Source: Acidilobaceae archaeon (GTDB lineage: Archaea; Thermoproteota; Thermoprotei_A; Sulfolobales; Acidilobaceae). From it: DNA of 64,000 bases. The notes under the pieces are model-generated. The model did no database searches and was not told the DNA's origin. It saw nothing but the letters and a program-made list of their open reading frames with translations. Location: contig JANXEI010000001.1 of assembly GCA_025058835.1 (NCBI GenBank), positions 438,561 to 502,560 on the forward strand, given 5' to 3'. This document shows positions 16,472 through 25,124 of the stretch, piece by piece. The stretch's first letter is position 1, and every line of letters starts with the position of its first letter. Position numbers and translations under genes: made by a program.

Positions 16472-17578
16472 TTGGAGCTAGGCGAGAGGATACAGCTGAC
16501 GAGAGAGGAGCTTGCCACCCTGCTGAAGGAGCTGAAGAATTGGAGCGCTCCCGCTACCGTGCTCCTCAGCCTCTACGTTCCTCCAGGCAGGCCTATGAGC
16601 GATGTGCTCCAGCTGCTCAGGCAAGAGTACGCTATAACAGACAACATCAAGCTCAAGAGGACGAGGCAGGCCGTGAAGAGGGCTCTGTCAGGAGCAATAG
16701 AGAGGATTCAGATGATCCAGAAGGTGCCCCCCAATGGGCTGGTGGTGTTCTGCGGCGAGAACATGGACTCGGGAGACTTCATGTGCATAATGTTTTCTCC
16801 CCCTGAGAAGGTGCCTGTCTTCTACTACAGGACAGAGAAGAGCTTCATCACCTCCTTCTTGGAGGACATGATAGAGGAGAAGGACGCGATAGGCATAATC
16901 ATAGTGGAGAGGGATCAAGCCACGATCGGAGTGCTCAAGGGAGGGAGGATAGAGGTCCTCGATGAGGTAGAGGGCTTTGTGCCAGGGAAGCACGAGAAGG
17001 GAGGCCAAAGCCAGAGGAGGTACGAGAGGATCATTGAGCAGCTGGTGGACGAGTTCTTCAAGAGGGTGGGAGAATCAGCTAACATGCACTTTGTGCCCCT
17101 GCTGGAGAAGGGGATACTGAAGGGCATAATCCTGGGAGGCCCGGGATATGCTAAGGTCGACTTCCACAAGGGGAACTATCTCGACTACAGGCTTCAACAG
17201 CTAGTTTCCCCCGAGCTAGTTGACGTGGCCTACCAGGGCTATGAAGGGCTGAAGGAAGCAGTCATGAAGGCCCAGAACGTAGTCCAGGCCCAGCTGTATA
17301 GAGAGGCCTCTGAGACGCTGGAGGAGTTCAAGCTCCATCTCGTCCAGCTGTCGGGGCTAGCAGTGTATGGGGAGAAGGAAGTTAGCTTGGCGCTAGAGGC
17401 AGGGGCTGTGAAGGTCCTCCTGATTCACCAGGAGAGGGACGACATCAATAAGTGGAAGGAGCTCGGGGAGGCGAAGGGGGCAAAGGTGATCGTGATCCCT
17501 GCAGGGCTACCGGAGGCTGAGTGGTTCAAGGAGTTTGCTGGCGTAGCCGGGATACTTCGGTACAAGTGGAGCCCCTAG
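16472..17578 (+). CDS. prf1: Peptide chain release factor aRF1
   Basis: A 368-residue archaeal class-1 release factor. Domain 1 carries the stop-codon reading loop, which here reads NIKL (58-61) in place of the usual NIKS. Domain 2 has the GGQ motif (177-179) that triggers peptidyl-tRNA hydrolysis. Domain 3 binds the GTPase partner (aEF1A in archaea). The start is TTG 16472 after GGGGGAGGAAAGG. The stop overlaps that of the convergent nadM by four bases. Confidence 0.95.
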   Translation: MELGERIQLTREELATLLKELKNWSAPATVLLSLYVPPGRPMSDVLQLLRQEYAITDNIKLKRTRQAVKRALSGAIERIQMIQKVPPNGLVVFCGENMDSGDFMCIMFSPPEKVPVFYYRTEKSFITSFLEDMIEEKDAIGIIIVERDQATIGVLKGGRIEVLDEVEGFVPGKHEKGGQSQRRYERIIEQLVDEFFKRVGESANMHFVPLLEKGILKGIILGGPGYAKVDFHKGNYLDYRLQQLVSPELVDVAYQGYEGLKEAVMKAQNVVQAQLYREASETLEEFKLHLVQLSGLAVYGEKEVSLALEAGAVKVLLIHQERDDINKWKELGEAKGAKVIVIPAGLPEAEWFKEFAGVAGILRYKWSP

Positions 17579-18102
17579 TCGCCTGCATGCATCCACCTGA
17601 TCCTCTCCACGCCGCCTATCTCCTCTATGAAGCTTGCAGTGGAGGGAGTCACGGCCTTCTTCCAGCTATCGTCTCCCTTGGCTATCTTCCTCCTTATCGT
17701 CTCGCCCCTCCACTCTTCCCTGTTGAAGAGAGGGGGCTGTACCACCTTGATCCCAGCGTCTAGGAAGATCTTGGAGATGACGGGGTTTCGGGTCAATATA
17801 GCTTCAACTCTTGGCACGTAGGAGAGGACGTAGTAGACGCTCCCTATACTCGTCTCCAAGGTCTGAATGGTGGCTGTGATGGTCTTGGAGGGAGGTATAC
17901 CTTTGTCGGTGCATGAAAGCCTGATCATTTCTATCCTCTCGCCGGCAGTGAAAGGATTCCTTGGAGTGTAGTTCTCTGATGCCATGCCTATTAGCAGCAC
18001 TACCTCGTCGAAGCCGAGCTTTAGGGCCCACTCTACGATGTTTAGGTGACCTAGATGGAAAGGCTGGAATCTCCCGAAGAGGAGCGCTCTTCTCATGACC
18101 AT
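17575..18102 (-). CDS. nadM: Nicotinamide-nucleotide adenylyltransferase
   Basis: A 175-residue nucleotidyltransferase of the archaeal NMNAT family, which joins NMN and ATP to NAD+. The HxGH site lies in GRFQPFHLGH (about 10-19) and the C-terminal KMSKS-like signature appears as RGETIRRKI. The frame is open up to 18228, but ATG 18102 overlaps the upstream stop (TGATG) and begins right before the first beta strand, giving the normal family length. It forms an operon with the site-2 protease gene. Confidence 0.92.
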   Translation of the reverse strand: MVMRRALLFGRFQPFHLGHLNIVEWALKLGFDEVVLLIGMASENYTPRNPFTAGERIEMIRLSCTDKGIPPSKTITATIQTLETSIGSVYYVLSYVPRVEAILTRNPVISKIFLDAGIKVVQPPLFNREEWRGETIRRKIAKGDDSWKKAVTPSTASFIEEIGGVERIRWMHAGD

Positions 18103-18668
18103 CACGCTGCCAAGAAGAGGAGAACTGCAGAGGCCAGCAACATGGCGACCCATATGGAGGGGCTTCCCCTGATGATCTTTGAACCGTCGAGCGGAGGTAT
18201 GGGGAGCAGGTTGAAGAAAGCGAGCCACGAGTTTATGAAAGCTATGGGTAGCAAGTAACTACTCCAAGGGGAGAGGAGGATGGCTACGGCTGCTATCGCT
18301 ATGTTGGTCAGAGGTCCTGCAATAACAGAGTAAAACACTCCCCTACTCTCTCCCCAACCGAACACCCTCACGTACCCTGGCGCTATGAGCACGATGGGGA
18401 GGAAGCCAGAGAGGAAGGTTATGATCAGGCCAGGCACGTATGCAACAAAGTCTGCTGACAGCCCGTACATCCTCGCTACCCCTCTGTGAGCCAGCTCATG
18501 GACCACGAAGCCCAAAAGTATGCCGATAAAGTAAGGAGAGGTGAAGAAGTCGAGGGAGAACACGCTTGTCTTACCGAAGGCAAAGGACAGGGCGGCTATG
18601 GCTAGTATCCATGACTGGGGCTCCCTTATCTCGCCCCCTAGCACTCTCTCCAGCAAGAGAGGCACCAT
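18102..18668 (-). CDS. Site-2 protease family zinc metalloprotease (M50)
   Basis: A 188-residue polytopic membrane protein with the zinc motif HELAH (57-61) in one helix and the second signature, LLPIPPLDG (about 155-163), in another, the arrangement of M50 intramembrane proteases. Such enzymes cut membrane-spanning regulators inside the bilayer. It is a minimal form without PDZ or CBS domains, and the substrate is unknown. It is translationally coupled to nadM, which need not mean a shared pathway. Confidence 0.88.
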   Translation of the reverse strand: MVPLLLERVLGGEIREPQSWILAIAALSFAFGKTSVFSLDFFTSPYFIGILLGFVVHELAHRGVARMYGLSADFVAYVPGLIITFLSGFLPIVLIAPGYVRVFGWGESRGVFYSVIAGPLTNIAIAAVAILLSPWSSYLLPIAFINSWLAFFNLLPIPPLDGSKIIRGSPSIWVAMLLASAVLLFLAA

Positions 18669-18694
18669 GCCTTTCGTTGGCTAGAGCCTTATAT

Positions 18695-19048
18695 TCAGGA
18701 ACTGAGAGAGCAGAGGGCTCGCGAAGCGTGGAGGAGGTTAACGATGACAGTCCTCGCCTCGCTCATGAACACGTTATGCTCTATATAGACCATCTTCGAA
18801 CTTATCTTTGAAGCTAGCTCGCAGGAGCTTATGCTTGCAGCGAGAAGGCTGCCGCTCTCTGCATATCTTATGATTGCTGTGCTCTTAAAGAGCAAGAAGT
18901 CCAGGAAGGTCTTCCAAGCATATAGCTCTGCCTGGGCCTTGCTTCCAGAACTAAGGGAAGCTAGCTTCTTTTCTAGGTTCCCGATCTTCTTCCTCTCCTC
19001 CAGCAGCTCTGCTTGAATTCCCTTTAGCTCGTCTACCATAGAGCTCAA
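18695..19048 (-). CDS. Helical protein of unknown function
   Basis: A 117-residue protein. N-terminal coiled coil (about 3-35), then a bundle-like region that includes YAWKTFLDFLLFKSTAIIRYAES and a serine/alanine-rich helix. I do not recognise the family. TTG 19048 has the SD sequence GGGGAG at a good distance; ATG 19039 is the alternative. It lies between two genes on the same strand without overlap. No metal or catalytic motif is visible. Confidence 0.55.
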   Translation of the reverse strand: MSSMVDELKGIQAELLEERKKIGNLEKKLASLSSGSKAQAELYAWKTFLDFLLFKSTAIIRYAESGSLLAASISSCELASKISSKMVYIEHNVFMSEARTVIVNLLHASRALCSLSS

Positions 19049-19103
19049 GTTGCTCCCCTTTGCTATCTGGAGGTCCTGACAAATTTACTAGGGAGAGATA
19101 GTA

Positions 19104-20066
19104 TTACTCCAGGAGCTGACGAAGGTACAGAGCGATCGCCATAGCCAGAACAGGCGGCACAGCCTCTCCCACCATGTTGTATTGGGCATCTCTGCTGCCC
19201 AGAAAGATGTGATGATCTGGGAAGGACATGAGTCTAGCCTGTTCCCTCACGGTGAGCAACCTCGGCTCGTAGGGGTGAACGAAGCGAGAAGACCCCATGA
19301 CCGTGGGAGCCCTTCTGCGAGGATCGAGTCTCACATAATTGGGCAGCGTCCCCTCTGCCCCTCTGAACCTTATCAGCGCTTTCCCCCACTTTAGCTTGGC
19401 CAGCCTATTTCTATGCCTCCTCGGCACCTCCGCTGGGTAGTCGTGATTGAGTAGGTGAGAGCCGGGCGGAGGCATATTGCCCAGAACCTCCTCTACAGAG
19501 GGCCCCAGAGACTTCGGCGGCGTAATCTTCGCGTTAGAAACGAAGACCCTCACCCTCTCGCTGGGGTTTCCATGATCCTCTGCCCTGAGGACGTTGAAGT
19601 AGACTCTCTCGTACCCTACTCTTCCCAACTCCTTAGTAATGCTCTCCCTTATGCTGTCTTCGAGAATACCCGGGACGTTCTCTATGACGAAAAGTCTCGG
19701 CCTGAGCTCCCCTATGAGCCTGATCGCGTGGAGGAACAAGACGCCCTGAGGATCGGTGTATAGCCTGTCCAGCGGGTCCTTTAGCCTATCTGGGTTAGCC
19801 GGAGTGAAGGGCTCGCAGGGAGGGCTAGCTATAACTACGTCCACCTCTTCGCTGCCTATGCCAGAAACCTCTTTGATCTCTCTTTGACTCACCTCCTTGA
19901 TGTCCTCTGCGATCACGACCGCGTTCGGGAAGTTTGCCTTGAAGGTCTTTGCAGCAGGCGGGTAGTTTTCTATTGCAACGACAGTCCGGAAGCCCGCGTC
20001 CTCAAAGCCCCGGGAGAAGCCTCCACCTCCAGAGAAAAGGTCAACTACTGTATACTCTCTTCTCAT
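19104..20066 (-). CDS. DNA (cytosine-5) methyltransferase, orphan
   Basis: A 320-residue SAM-dependent m5C DNA methyltransferase with all main motifs in order: motif [14 protein letters not shown] (9-21), motif IV with the catalytic PPC (82-84), motif VI ENV (129-131), motif VIII RVRVF near 172, and a C-terminal motif X (GEAVPPVLAMAIA). The target-recognition region between VIII and IX is short. No restriction endonuclease or vsr-type gene is next to it, so it looks like an orphan methylase. The start lies 26 bp inside tfe, so the two may be co-transcribed. Overlap with a core transcription-factor gene is unusual for a mobile methylase. The recognition sequence cannot be predicted by eye. Confidence 0.9.
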   Translation of the reverse strand: MRREYTVVDLFSGGGGFSRGFEDAGFRTVVAIENYPPAAKTFKANFPNAVVIAEDIKEVSQREIKEVSGIGSEEVDVVIASPPCEPFTPANPDRLKDPLDRLYTDPQGVLFLHAIRLIGELRPRLFVIENVPGILEDSIRESITKELGRVGYERVYFNVLRAEDHGNPSERVRVFVSNAKITPPKSLGPSVEEVLGNMPPPGSHLLNHDYPAEVPRRHRNRLAKLKWGKALIRFRGAEGTLPNYVRLDPRRRAPTVMGSSRFVHPYEPRLLTVREQARLMSFPDHHIFLGSRDAQYNMVGEAVPPVLAMAIALYLRQLLE

Positions 20067-20601
20067 CCTCCTCTATCTCCTGCTCCAGTTTCCTAATATA
20101 CCCCCCTAAGACCTCTACTGCCTTCTCGTTTTGACTCATCTCGAGCGGGGCTCCACAACTAGGGCAGAGGAACTCATTATCGAAGGCTTCGGAGAAGGAG
20201 TACCTGATCCCTTCTACAGGACAAACGTATTGCTTTGCGTTCGTCTCATACTCGAGCCTATGCTTGAGTTTGGAGAGCACCATTTTCTTCCTCTTCAGGA
20301 GGGCTAAGTTTATGGCATCTATGTCGACCCTCCAGAAGTACCTCGTTACTTCTTGCTCGGACAGCTTGCCCTTTGTGTGAACCATCATGTTCAGGTCGTA
20401 GAACATCCTGAGTATTTTCCTCACCTCTTGTTGCTTATAGCCCGTCATCTCCTCTAGCTCCACATCACTAAGGCCGTTTCCGTTGCTGTACTCCAGCACT
20501 AGCCTAAAGATGTGCTTTGCTTTCTGCGGCTCTATATCGTTCGCTATCGAGAGACGCTCTATCAGTTTCTCTAGCCCCTTCATTATTTTCTCAGCCGTCA
20601 A
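20041..20601 (-). CDS. tfe: Transcription factor E (TFIIE-alpha homologue)
   Basis: A 186-residue TFE, which helps open promoter DNA with TBP, TFB and RNA polymerase. N-terminal winged helix (about 15-90, with [23 protein letters not shown]), then a zinc-ribbon region at about 124-153. The first half of the ribbon reads YVCPVEG, so one of the four expected cysteines is missing; the second pair CPSC is intact. A C-terminal coiled helix follows. Starts TTG 20601 (overlapping the trm56 stop) or ATG 20583. The gene order trm56-tfe-methylase is tightly packed with overlaps. Confidence 0.92.
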   Translation of the reverse strand: MTAEKIMKGLEKLIERLSIANDIEPQKAKHIFRLVLEYSNGNGLSDVELEEMTGYKQQEVRKILRMFYDLNMMVHTKGKLSEQEVTRYFWRVDIDAINLALLKRKKMVLSKLKHRLEYETNAKQYVCPVEGIRYSFSEAFDNEFLCPSCGAPLEMSQNEKAVEVLGGYIRKLEQEIEEDEKRVYSS

Positions 20602-21142
20602 CCCTCACCACTCTCTTACCCCTCTCGGAGGGAACGATCCTGAGCCTTGCATTCTCGTACCTTATACTACTCCACTGACCCCTATATAACCTATCTAAAA
20701 AGATGGCCAAGGCTGACACCTCGCTGTGGGGCTGATTGCCTATTGCCACGTTGTACTGAGCTATCTCGTAGAACTCCCTCCTCACCCTCTCTGAGCCGAC
20801 AACGACCAATTTCGGCTTTGGAGAGGAGGCTATGTTCTCTATTACTCTCTCCACAGGGATCCCATACATCGTAAGGTGGATAGTGTCCCCATCCCACGAA
20901 GAAGCATATTTTAGCCCATCTACGCCGCACTCTATGTGCATCTTCCCTCCCCACATTTTCAGGACCTTGTGGAGAGACCCTAGCACTTTGTCATCACAAG
21001 TCTCGAGCACGAATCCGTTGGCCCCGAAAGCCCTTGCCACAAGGGCTACGTGGGTCGTCACGCGCTTGTCCCGACTGGGTCTGTGGCCGAGGCGGAGCAC
21101 GTAGACCTTGTGGTATAACTCAGAGGGGTTGAAGGCGCTCAA
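20591..21142 (-). CDS. trm56: tRNA (cytidine-56-2'-O)-methyltransferase aTrm56
   Basis: A 183-residue SPOUT-class enzyme that 2'-O-methylates C56 in the T-loop of archaeal tRNAs. The N-terminal segment [12 protein letters not shown] followed by [13 protein letters not shown] is the family hallmark, and the knot region is [10 protein letters not shown] through [22 protein letters not shown] 21142 follows a GGAGG sequence and lies inside the end of hflX (23-bp overlap). The sequence from VYVLRLGHR onward is secure; the first dozen residues depend on this start. Confidence 0.92.
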   Translation of the reverse strand: MSAFNPSELYHKVYVLRLGHRPSRDKRVTTHVALVARAFGANGFVLETCDDKVLGSLHKVLKMWGGKMHIECGVDGLKYASSWDGDTIHLTMYGIPVERVIENIASSPKPKLVVVGSERVRREFYEIAQYNVAIGNQPHSEVSALAIFLDRLYRGQWSSIRYENARLRIVPSERGKRVVRVDG

Positions 21143-22217
21143 CGGCCTCCCCCCTCTCCAGCCCGAGCGAGGTGATGATCGCGTCCTTCAGCTCTTCCAT
21201 TCCATGACCCGTGAGCGCAGAGATGGACACTATTGGAGAGCCTTGCCTCACTGCCTGGAGGAGCTGACGAAGGCCTGCGACCTTTTCCTCCACGGCCTCT
21301 GCCTTGTCCACCTTGTTTGCAGCCAGAACGAGGGGTTTGTCAAGCGCACCTATCTTCGACAGCGTGAGGAGCCCTGCGGCAACCTTCTCCTTCACGACCT
21401 CCCACCTCTCTGAAATATCCACGACGAAGAGCACCAGGTCGGAGTACTTTATCTCCTCCAGCACTACATGAAAGGCTTCAACGATCTCTGGAGGCACATC
21501 GCGTATAAAGCCTATAGTATCTATCATGACGATCTTCCTCCCCCTGATGTCGGTTGCCGTATGTTTCGGCTGGAGGGTCGTGAAGTACTCCTCCCCCACC
21601 TTTCTGGACTCTCCCGTCAGGCTGTTAAAGAGGGATGTCTTCCCGGCAGATGCGTAACCAACTATTGCTACGTGAGGGATACCGCTCTCCCTCCTCGCCG
21701 TCATTCTACTCACCCTCTGCCTTCTCAAGTCCTCCAGCTCCCTCCTGATCCTGGCTAGCCTGCTCGTTAAGTGCCTGTAGTAGCCATCTATCGCGTAGCC
21801 ACCCGGCCCCAGGAAGCCTGGCAGTTCTCCTAGCTTGCTCCTCCTCAGCCACTCCCTCACGAGAGGTATCTCGTGCTTTATCTTGGCCATCTCTATCTGC
21901 AGCTGAGCCTCCCTCGTTCCTGCGTGTCTTATGAATATCTCTAGGATGAGCATAACGCGGTCAATGACGCGGAGCCTAGAGCTCTTCATTAACTGAAAGG
22001 CAGAGGAGGGCTGTATCTCTCCGTAGAATATCAAAGTGCTGGGGTTATCTTGTTTCGTAGCCCTCCCTATCTCCTCCATCAGTCCCCTCCCGACTCTCCT
22101 CCTATATCTTGTCCTCCAGGTCCTCACCACGCTGTAGCCTGCCATCTTCGCCAGGAGGAGAGACTCCTCTAAGTGATCGTCGAGCTCTCTAGGGATGATT
22201 AGGTAGGCTCTCTCCAG
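21120..22217 (-). CDS. hflX: Ribosome-associated GTPase HflX, probable CUG start
   Basis: HflX-type GTPase. N-terminal HflX domain, coiled region (about 150-175 of the longer form), G domain with P-loop [10 protein letters not shown]3 DTIGF and G4 NKVD. The first standard start, ATG 22145, would cut off 24 in-frame codons ([19 protein letters not shown] and onward) that match the usual HflX N-terminus. No ATG, GTG or TTG lies in those codons. The frame is closed at 22218 by the stop of mbf1, and the first codon after it is CTG, placed 6 bases after a GGTGAG SD sequence. I therefore place the start at CTG 22217 (365 residues), coupled to mbf1. HflX proteins bind the large ribosomal subunit and split stalled ribosomes in bacteria. 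Confidence 0.88.
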   Translation of the reverse strand: MERAYLIIPRELDDHLEESLLLAKMAGYSVVRTWRTRYRRRVGRGLMEEIGRATKQDNPSTLIFYGEIQPSSAFQLMKSSRLRVIDRVMLILEIFIRHAGTREAQLQIEMAKIKHEIPLVREWLRRSKLGELPGFLGPGGYAIDGYYRHLTSRLARIRRELEDLRRQRVSRMTARRESGIPHVAIVGYASAGKTSLFNSLTGESRKVGEEYFTTLQPKHTATDIRGRKIVMIDTIGFIRDVPPEIVEAFHVVLEEIKYSDLVLFVVDISERWEVVKEKVAAGLLTLSKIGALDKPLVLAANKVDKAEAVEEKVAGLRQLLQAVRQGSPIVSISALTGHGMEELKDAIITSLGLERGEAVERLQPL

Positions 22218-22718
22218 CTACTCCTCACCCTTCCTTATGTTCACAACGTCTCCCAGCGTGATCTTACCTGGCCCCTTTCCATATTCTTCCTCTATGTCCT
22301 CGGTAGGAACTAGCAGCTTGATCTTCAGGACTTCCTCCAGACTCTTTGCAAGACCGACAGTAAGCTTATACCTCCCCGATTCTATCTTTCTGATCAGGTC
22401 TGCGCTGACTCTGAGCCTCTGGGCCAGCACGGCTTCGCTCCATCCCCTCTCCTCTCTCGCCTTTCTGATCTTCTCTGCATAACCCTCTACTATGTCAAAG
22501 CTCTCCATCTTTGATCTTGGCTTGGGCTTCTGCACATGCTTCTCCTCCTTCTGGGCTTTGGTAGTCTCTGCGACCAGCGCCCTCGAGCCCAGCTTGCTAG
22601 CGCACCGAGGGCAGGCACTTACTTCCATGTCCTCTATCCTCACCTTACGAAGGCTCTCTGCCGGGGATCCGCAGATATCGCAATAGAGAGGCTGCTTGCC
22701 CCTCAACGTCATGACCAT
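22218..22718 (-). CDS. mbf1: Multiprotein bridging factor 1 (aMBF1)
   Basis: A 166-residue protein with an N-terminal zinc ribbon (CDICG and CPRC), a basic linker and a C-terminal Cro/C1-type helix-turn-helix (about 85-140, REERGWSEAVLAQRLRVSADLIRKIESG). This is the archaeal form of MBF1, a conserved factor linked to transcription or translation. ATG 22718 or ATG 22712 may start it. A TATA-like stretch lies about 25 bp upstream. It is the first gene of the run mbf1-hflX-trm56-tfe-methylase, all overlapping or abutting. Confidence 0.9.
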   Translation of the reverse strand: MVMTLRGKQPLYCDICGSPAESLRKVRIEDMEVSACPRCASKLGSRALVAETTKAQKEEKHVQKPKPRSKMESFDIVEGYAEKIRKAREERGWSEAVLAQRLRVSADLIRKIESGRYKLTVGLAKSLEEVLKIKLLVPTEDIEEEYGKGPGKITLGDVVNIRKGEE

Positions 22719-22736
22719 TTTTCCTTTATGTCTAGA

Positions 22737-22750
22737 GTATTTATTTATCC
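22737..22750. promoter_or_regulatory. Bidirectional TATA region between mbf1 and PAN gene
   Basis: TATTTATTTATCC on the plus strand; the complement GATAAATAAATA is an equally good TATA box for mbf1. A start about 25 bp to the right falls near 22775, just before the TTG of the PAN gene at 22791. Confidence 0.45.
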
Positions 22751-22790
22751 TCCATCGATTTGAGGCTCAGGGTATTAGCTAGTTGTCTTA

Positions 22791-23972
22791 TTGAAATATC
22801 TCAGGAGGACCAGAGAGCTAGGGAGAAGTTTGCACGGCGACGAGGACAAGGTAGAGGTAAAGCTGTTGAGGGAGAAAGTGAAAATGCTCACCCAGGCTAA
22901 GGTGAATTTGGAGAAGGACCTGGAGTACTATCGGGAGGAGATAGCCAAACTCTTGGCCCCTCCTCACATAGAGGCTGTGGTGCTGGAGGTTCTCGAAGAG
23001 GGGAAATACCTGGTGAAGAGCAGCTCTGGTCCTAACCTGATAGTAACCGTAGCCGAAGGCGTTGACAAGAGCGCCATAAGAGTAGGCTCCGCCGTAGCCC
23101 TCAACGGCAGGGGCTCTGCTATAGTAGGCGTTCTGCCCAACGTGTACGATAGTTTTGTGAGAGCTATGGTCGTGGAGAGAAAGCCCAAGGTGAGCTTCAG
23201 GGACATAGGAGGGCTGGAGGAGCAGATAAGGGAGCTATATGAGGTCGTAGTGCTCCCCCTCAAAAGGCCGGAGCTCTTCCAGGAGATGGGCGTAGAGCCT
23301 CCCAAGGGGGTCCTCCTACATGGCCCACCAGGAACGGGTAAGACCTTGCTGGCAAGAGCAGTGGCAGGGGAGAGCGATGCTACCTTCATAAAGCTCACGG
23401 CGAGCGAGCTAGTGAACAAGTTCATAGGGGAGGGCGCACGGCTAGTGAGGGAGGTGTTCAGGCTAGCGAGGGAGATGTCGCCCTCCATAGTCTTCATAGA
23501 CGAGATCGATGGAATAGGTGCTAGGAGGGTGGAGATGGGCACGAGCGGGGAGAGGGAGGTGCAGAGGACCCTTCTCCAGCTATTGGCAGAACTGGACGGC
23601 TTCGATCCCCTCTCGGGAGTGAGGGTCATCGCGGCAACTAACAGGATCGATGTGCTGGACCCAGCCCTGCTCAGGCCGGGGAGGTTTGACAGGATCGTGG
23701 AGCTCCCGCTTCCCGACCTGAGGGGGAGGCTGGAGATCCTGAGGATCCATACCAGGAAGACTCCACTAGGCGATGACGTGGACCTTCGGGAGATAGCTGC
23801 ACTCACAGATGGGTTCAGCGGGGCCTCCCTCAAGGCTCTGGTGACGGAGGCAGCTTACTTTGCTATTCGGAGGCGCTCTTCGAAGGTAGAGAGGGAGGAT
23901 CTGCTCAAGGCGCTTGAGAAGGTGCGTCACGCAGGCCCGCGGCCCAGAGGGGGCGACAGTATAGCCATCTAG
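22791..23972 (+). CDS. pan: Proteasome-activating nucleotidase (PAN) without HbYX tail
   Basis: A 393-residue AAA ATPase of the Rpt/PAN family. N-terminal coiled coil (about 20-57), OB-like domain (about 58-125), then the AAA domain with Walker A GPPGTGKT (178-185), Walker B FIDEID, and the second region of homology ([18 protein letters not shown]). PAN unfolds proteins and threads them into the 20S core. Docking normally uses a C-terminal hydrophobic-Tyr-X motif; this protein ends in GGDSIAI and has none. TTG 22791 has no strong SD sequence. The matching alpha-subunit gene is not in the window; a beta-type subunit is at 58091-58702. Confidence 0.9.
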   Translation: MKYLRRTRELGRSLHGDEDKVEVKLLREKVKMLTQAKVNLEKDLEYYREEIAKLLAPPHIEAVVLEVLEEGKYLVKSSSGPNLIVTVAEGVDKSAIRVGSAVALNGRGSAIVGVLPNVYDSFVRAMVVERKPKVSFRDIGGLEEQIRELYEVVVLPLKRPELFQEMGVEPPKGVLLHGPPGTGKTLLARAVAGESDATFIKLTASELVNKFIGEGARLVREVFRLAREMSPSIVFIDEIDGIGARRVEMGTSGEREVQRTLLQLLAELDGFDPLSGVRVIAATNRIDVLDPALLRPGRFDRIVELPLPDLRGRLEILRIHTRKTPLGDDVDLREIAALTDGFSGASLKALVTEAAYFAIRRRSSKVEREDLLKALEKVRHAGPRPRGGDSIAI

Positions 23973-24184
23973 CTTGACCTCTGGGCCGCCCTTCTCAGCG
24001 GGCAGGAGCTCCAGAACCTTTCGCATCTATACACAGAGCCTTTTGTAATGGGCCTCTCCCATGCACTACACCAAGCTATGAAGTAGCCATCTCTTTCTAG
24101 TATTTTCATGAACTCGCAGGGGGAGCTAGGACGAGAGCTCAGAGCATAGATCACAGGGAAAGTGATCTTCTCTCGGGAGCCCAA
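23969..24184 (-). CDS. Small four-cysteine protein downstream of carbamate kinase
   Basis: A 71-residue basic protein I do not recognise. Four cysteines are spread over the chain (PCEF, AWCSA, YRCERF, SSCPLRR) together with [11 protein letters not shown] and ITKGSV segments that look like real protein. Metal binding is possible. TTG 24184 comes one base after the arcC stop, as expected for a coupled gene, with GGGGAA upstream. It ends by overlapping the convergent PAN gene by four bases. It could also be a chance frame; homologues would settle it. Confidence 0.5.
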   Translation of the reverse strand: MGSREKITFPVIYALSSRPSSPCEFMKILERDGYFIAWCSAWERPITKGSVYRCERFWSSCPLRRAAQRSS

Positions 24185-24185
24185 G

Positions 24186-25124
24186 CTATTCCCCTATGGT
24201 GGTCCCCGCCTCGCCCTTTATAACCCTATAAGCGTCTTCTAGATGACCAATAGCACACTCCTTGCCTGTTGCCTCCACAAACTTAATGCAAGAGAGTACC
24301 TTTGGCCCCATGGAGCCAGGAGGGAACTGGCCTTCCTCATATAGCTTCCTGAGCTCCTTTGTGGAGGCCCTCCTTAACCATGTTTCCCCCAGCCTCTTGT
24401 AGTTAATTGCCACTCCTCCCACGTCGGTGAGGACGACAAACTTGTCCGCCCTCAGCTCCACCGCCAAGAGGCTAGAGGCAAGGTCCTTGTCTACCACCGC
24501 CTCGACGGGCCTAAGCTCGCCGTTACTTCGAGCGAGTGGAATTCCTCCTCCCCCCGCTGCTATCGGCACAAAGCCTCCTTGGAGGAGCGCAGAGATTGTG
24601 TCCACCTCAAGGATCTTTACTGGCATAGGGCTAGGCACTACTCTTCTGTACCCTCCCCGCGGATCCTCCTTGAAAATCCATCCCATCCTCTTGGAGAGCA
24701 CCTCTGCCTCCTCCCTCGTGTAGGACCTGCCTATCGGCTTGGTAGGCTTCCACCCCTGCGGATCGTCGCTGTTCACTATCACTCTGGTAGGCACCACTAC
24801 TGCTCTCTTCCTCACCCCTCTCTTAGTTAGCTCCCTCTCCAAGGCATGGGCCATCATAAAGCCGATCCATCCCTGCGTCATGGCAACGGCGAGGTCTAGA
24901 GTGGGCCTAGGCTCGGTCATGGGGAGGCTGTCGAAGGCCTCTAGGAGGAACCCTACCTGAGGGCCGTTGCCATGAGTGAGCACTACGCTGTGTCCCTCAG
25001 CTATGACCTCGCTGACAGAGGCCATAGCGTTGCTCACTGCCCTCCACTGATCCTCCACTCCTCTCCTGTCCGAGGACTGAATCGCGTTGCCCCCTAGCGC
25101 TATCACGATAAGCAAACCGATCAC
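24186..25124 (-). CDS. arcC: Carbamate kinase
   Basis: A 312-residue amino-acid-kinase-fold enzyme that transfers phosphate between carbamoyl phosphate and ADP. The start of the fold VIALGGNAI and the THGNGPQVGFLLE signature are intact, as are DKDLASSLLA and VLTDVGGV. GTG 25124 overlaps the upstream stop (GTGA), but that GTG lies inside an AGGTGA SD sequence pointing at TTG 25115, which may be the real start. Cotranscription with the cyclic-diphosphoglycerate synthetase gene is likely. Together with ornithine carbamoyltransferase (15485-16429) it could conserve energy from citrulline or supply carbamoyl phosphate. Confidence 0.95.
   Translation of the reverse strand: MIGLLIVIALGGNAIQSSDRRGVEDQWRAVSNAMASVSEVIAEGHSVVLTHGNGPQVGFLLEAFDSLPMTEPRPTLDLAVAMTQGWIGFMMAHALERELTKRGVRKRAVVVPTRVIVNSDDPQGWKPTKPIGRSYTREEAEVLSKRMGWIFKEDPRGGYRRVVPSPMPVKILEVDTISALLQGGFVPIAAGGGGIPLARSNGELRPVEAVVDKDLASSLLAVELRADKFVVLTDVGGVAINYKRLGETWLRRASTKELRKLYEEGQFPPGSMGPKVLSCIKFVEATGKECAIGHLEDAYRVIKGEAGTTIGE

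Noticed and set aside
22964-23833. 289-codon open frame antisense to the PAN gene.
   Set aside because: It is the shadow of a well-supported AAA ATPase; serine-rich composition typical of the complementary frame, no ribosome-binding sequence.
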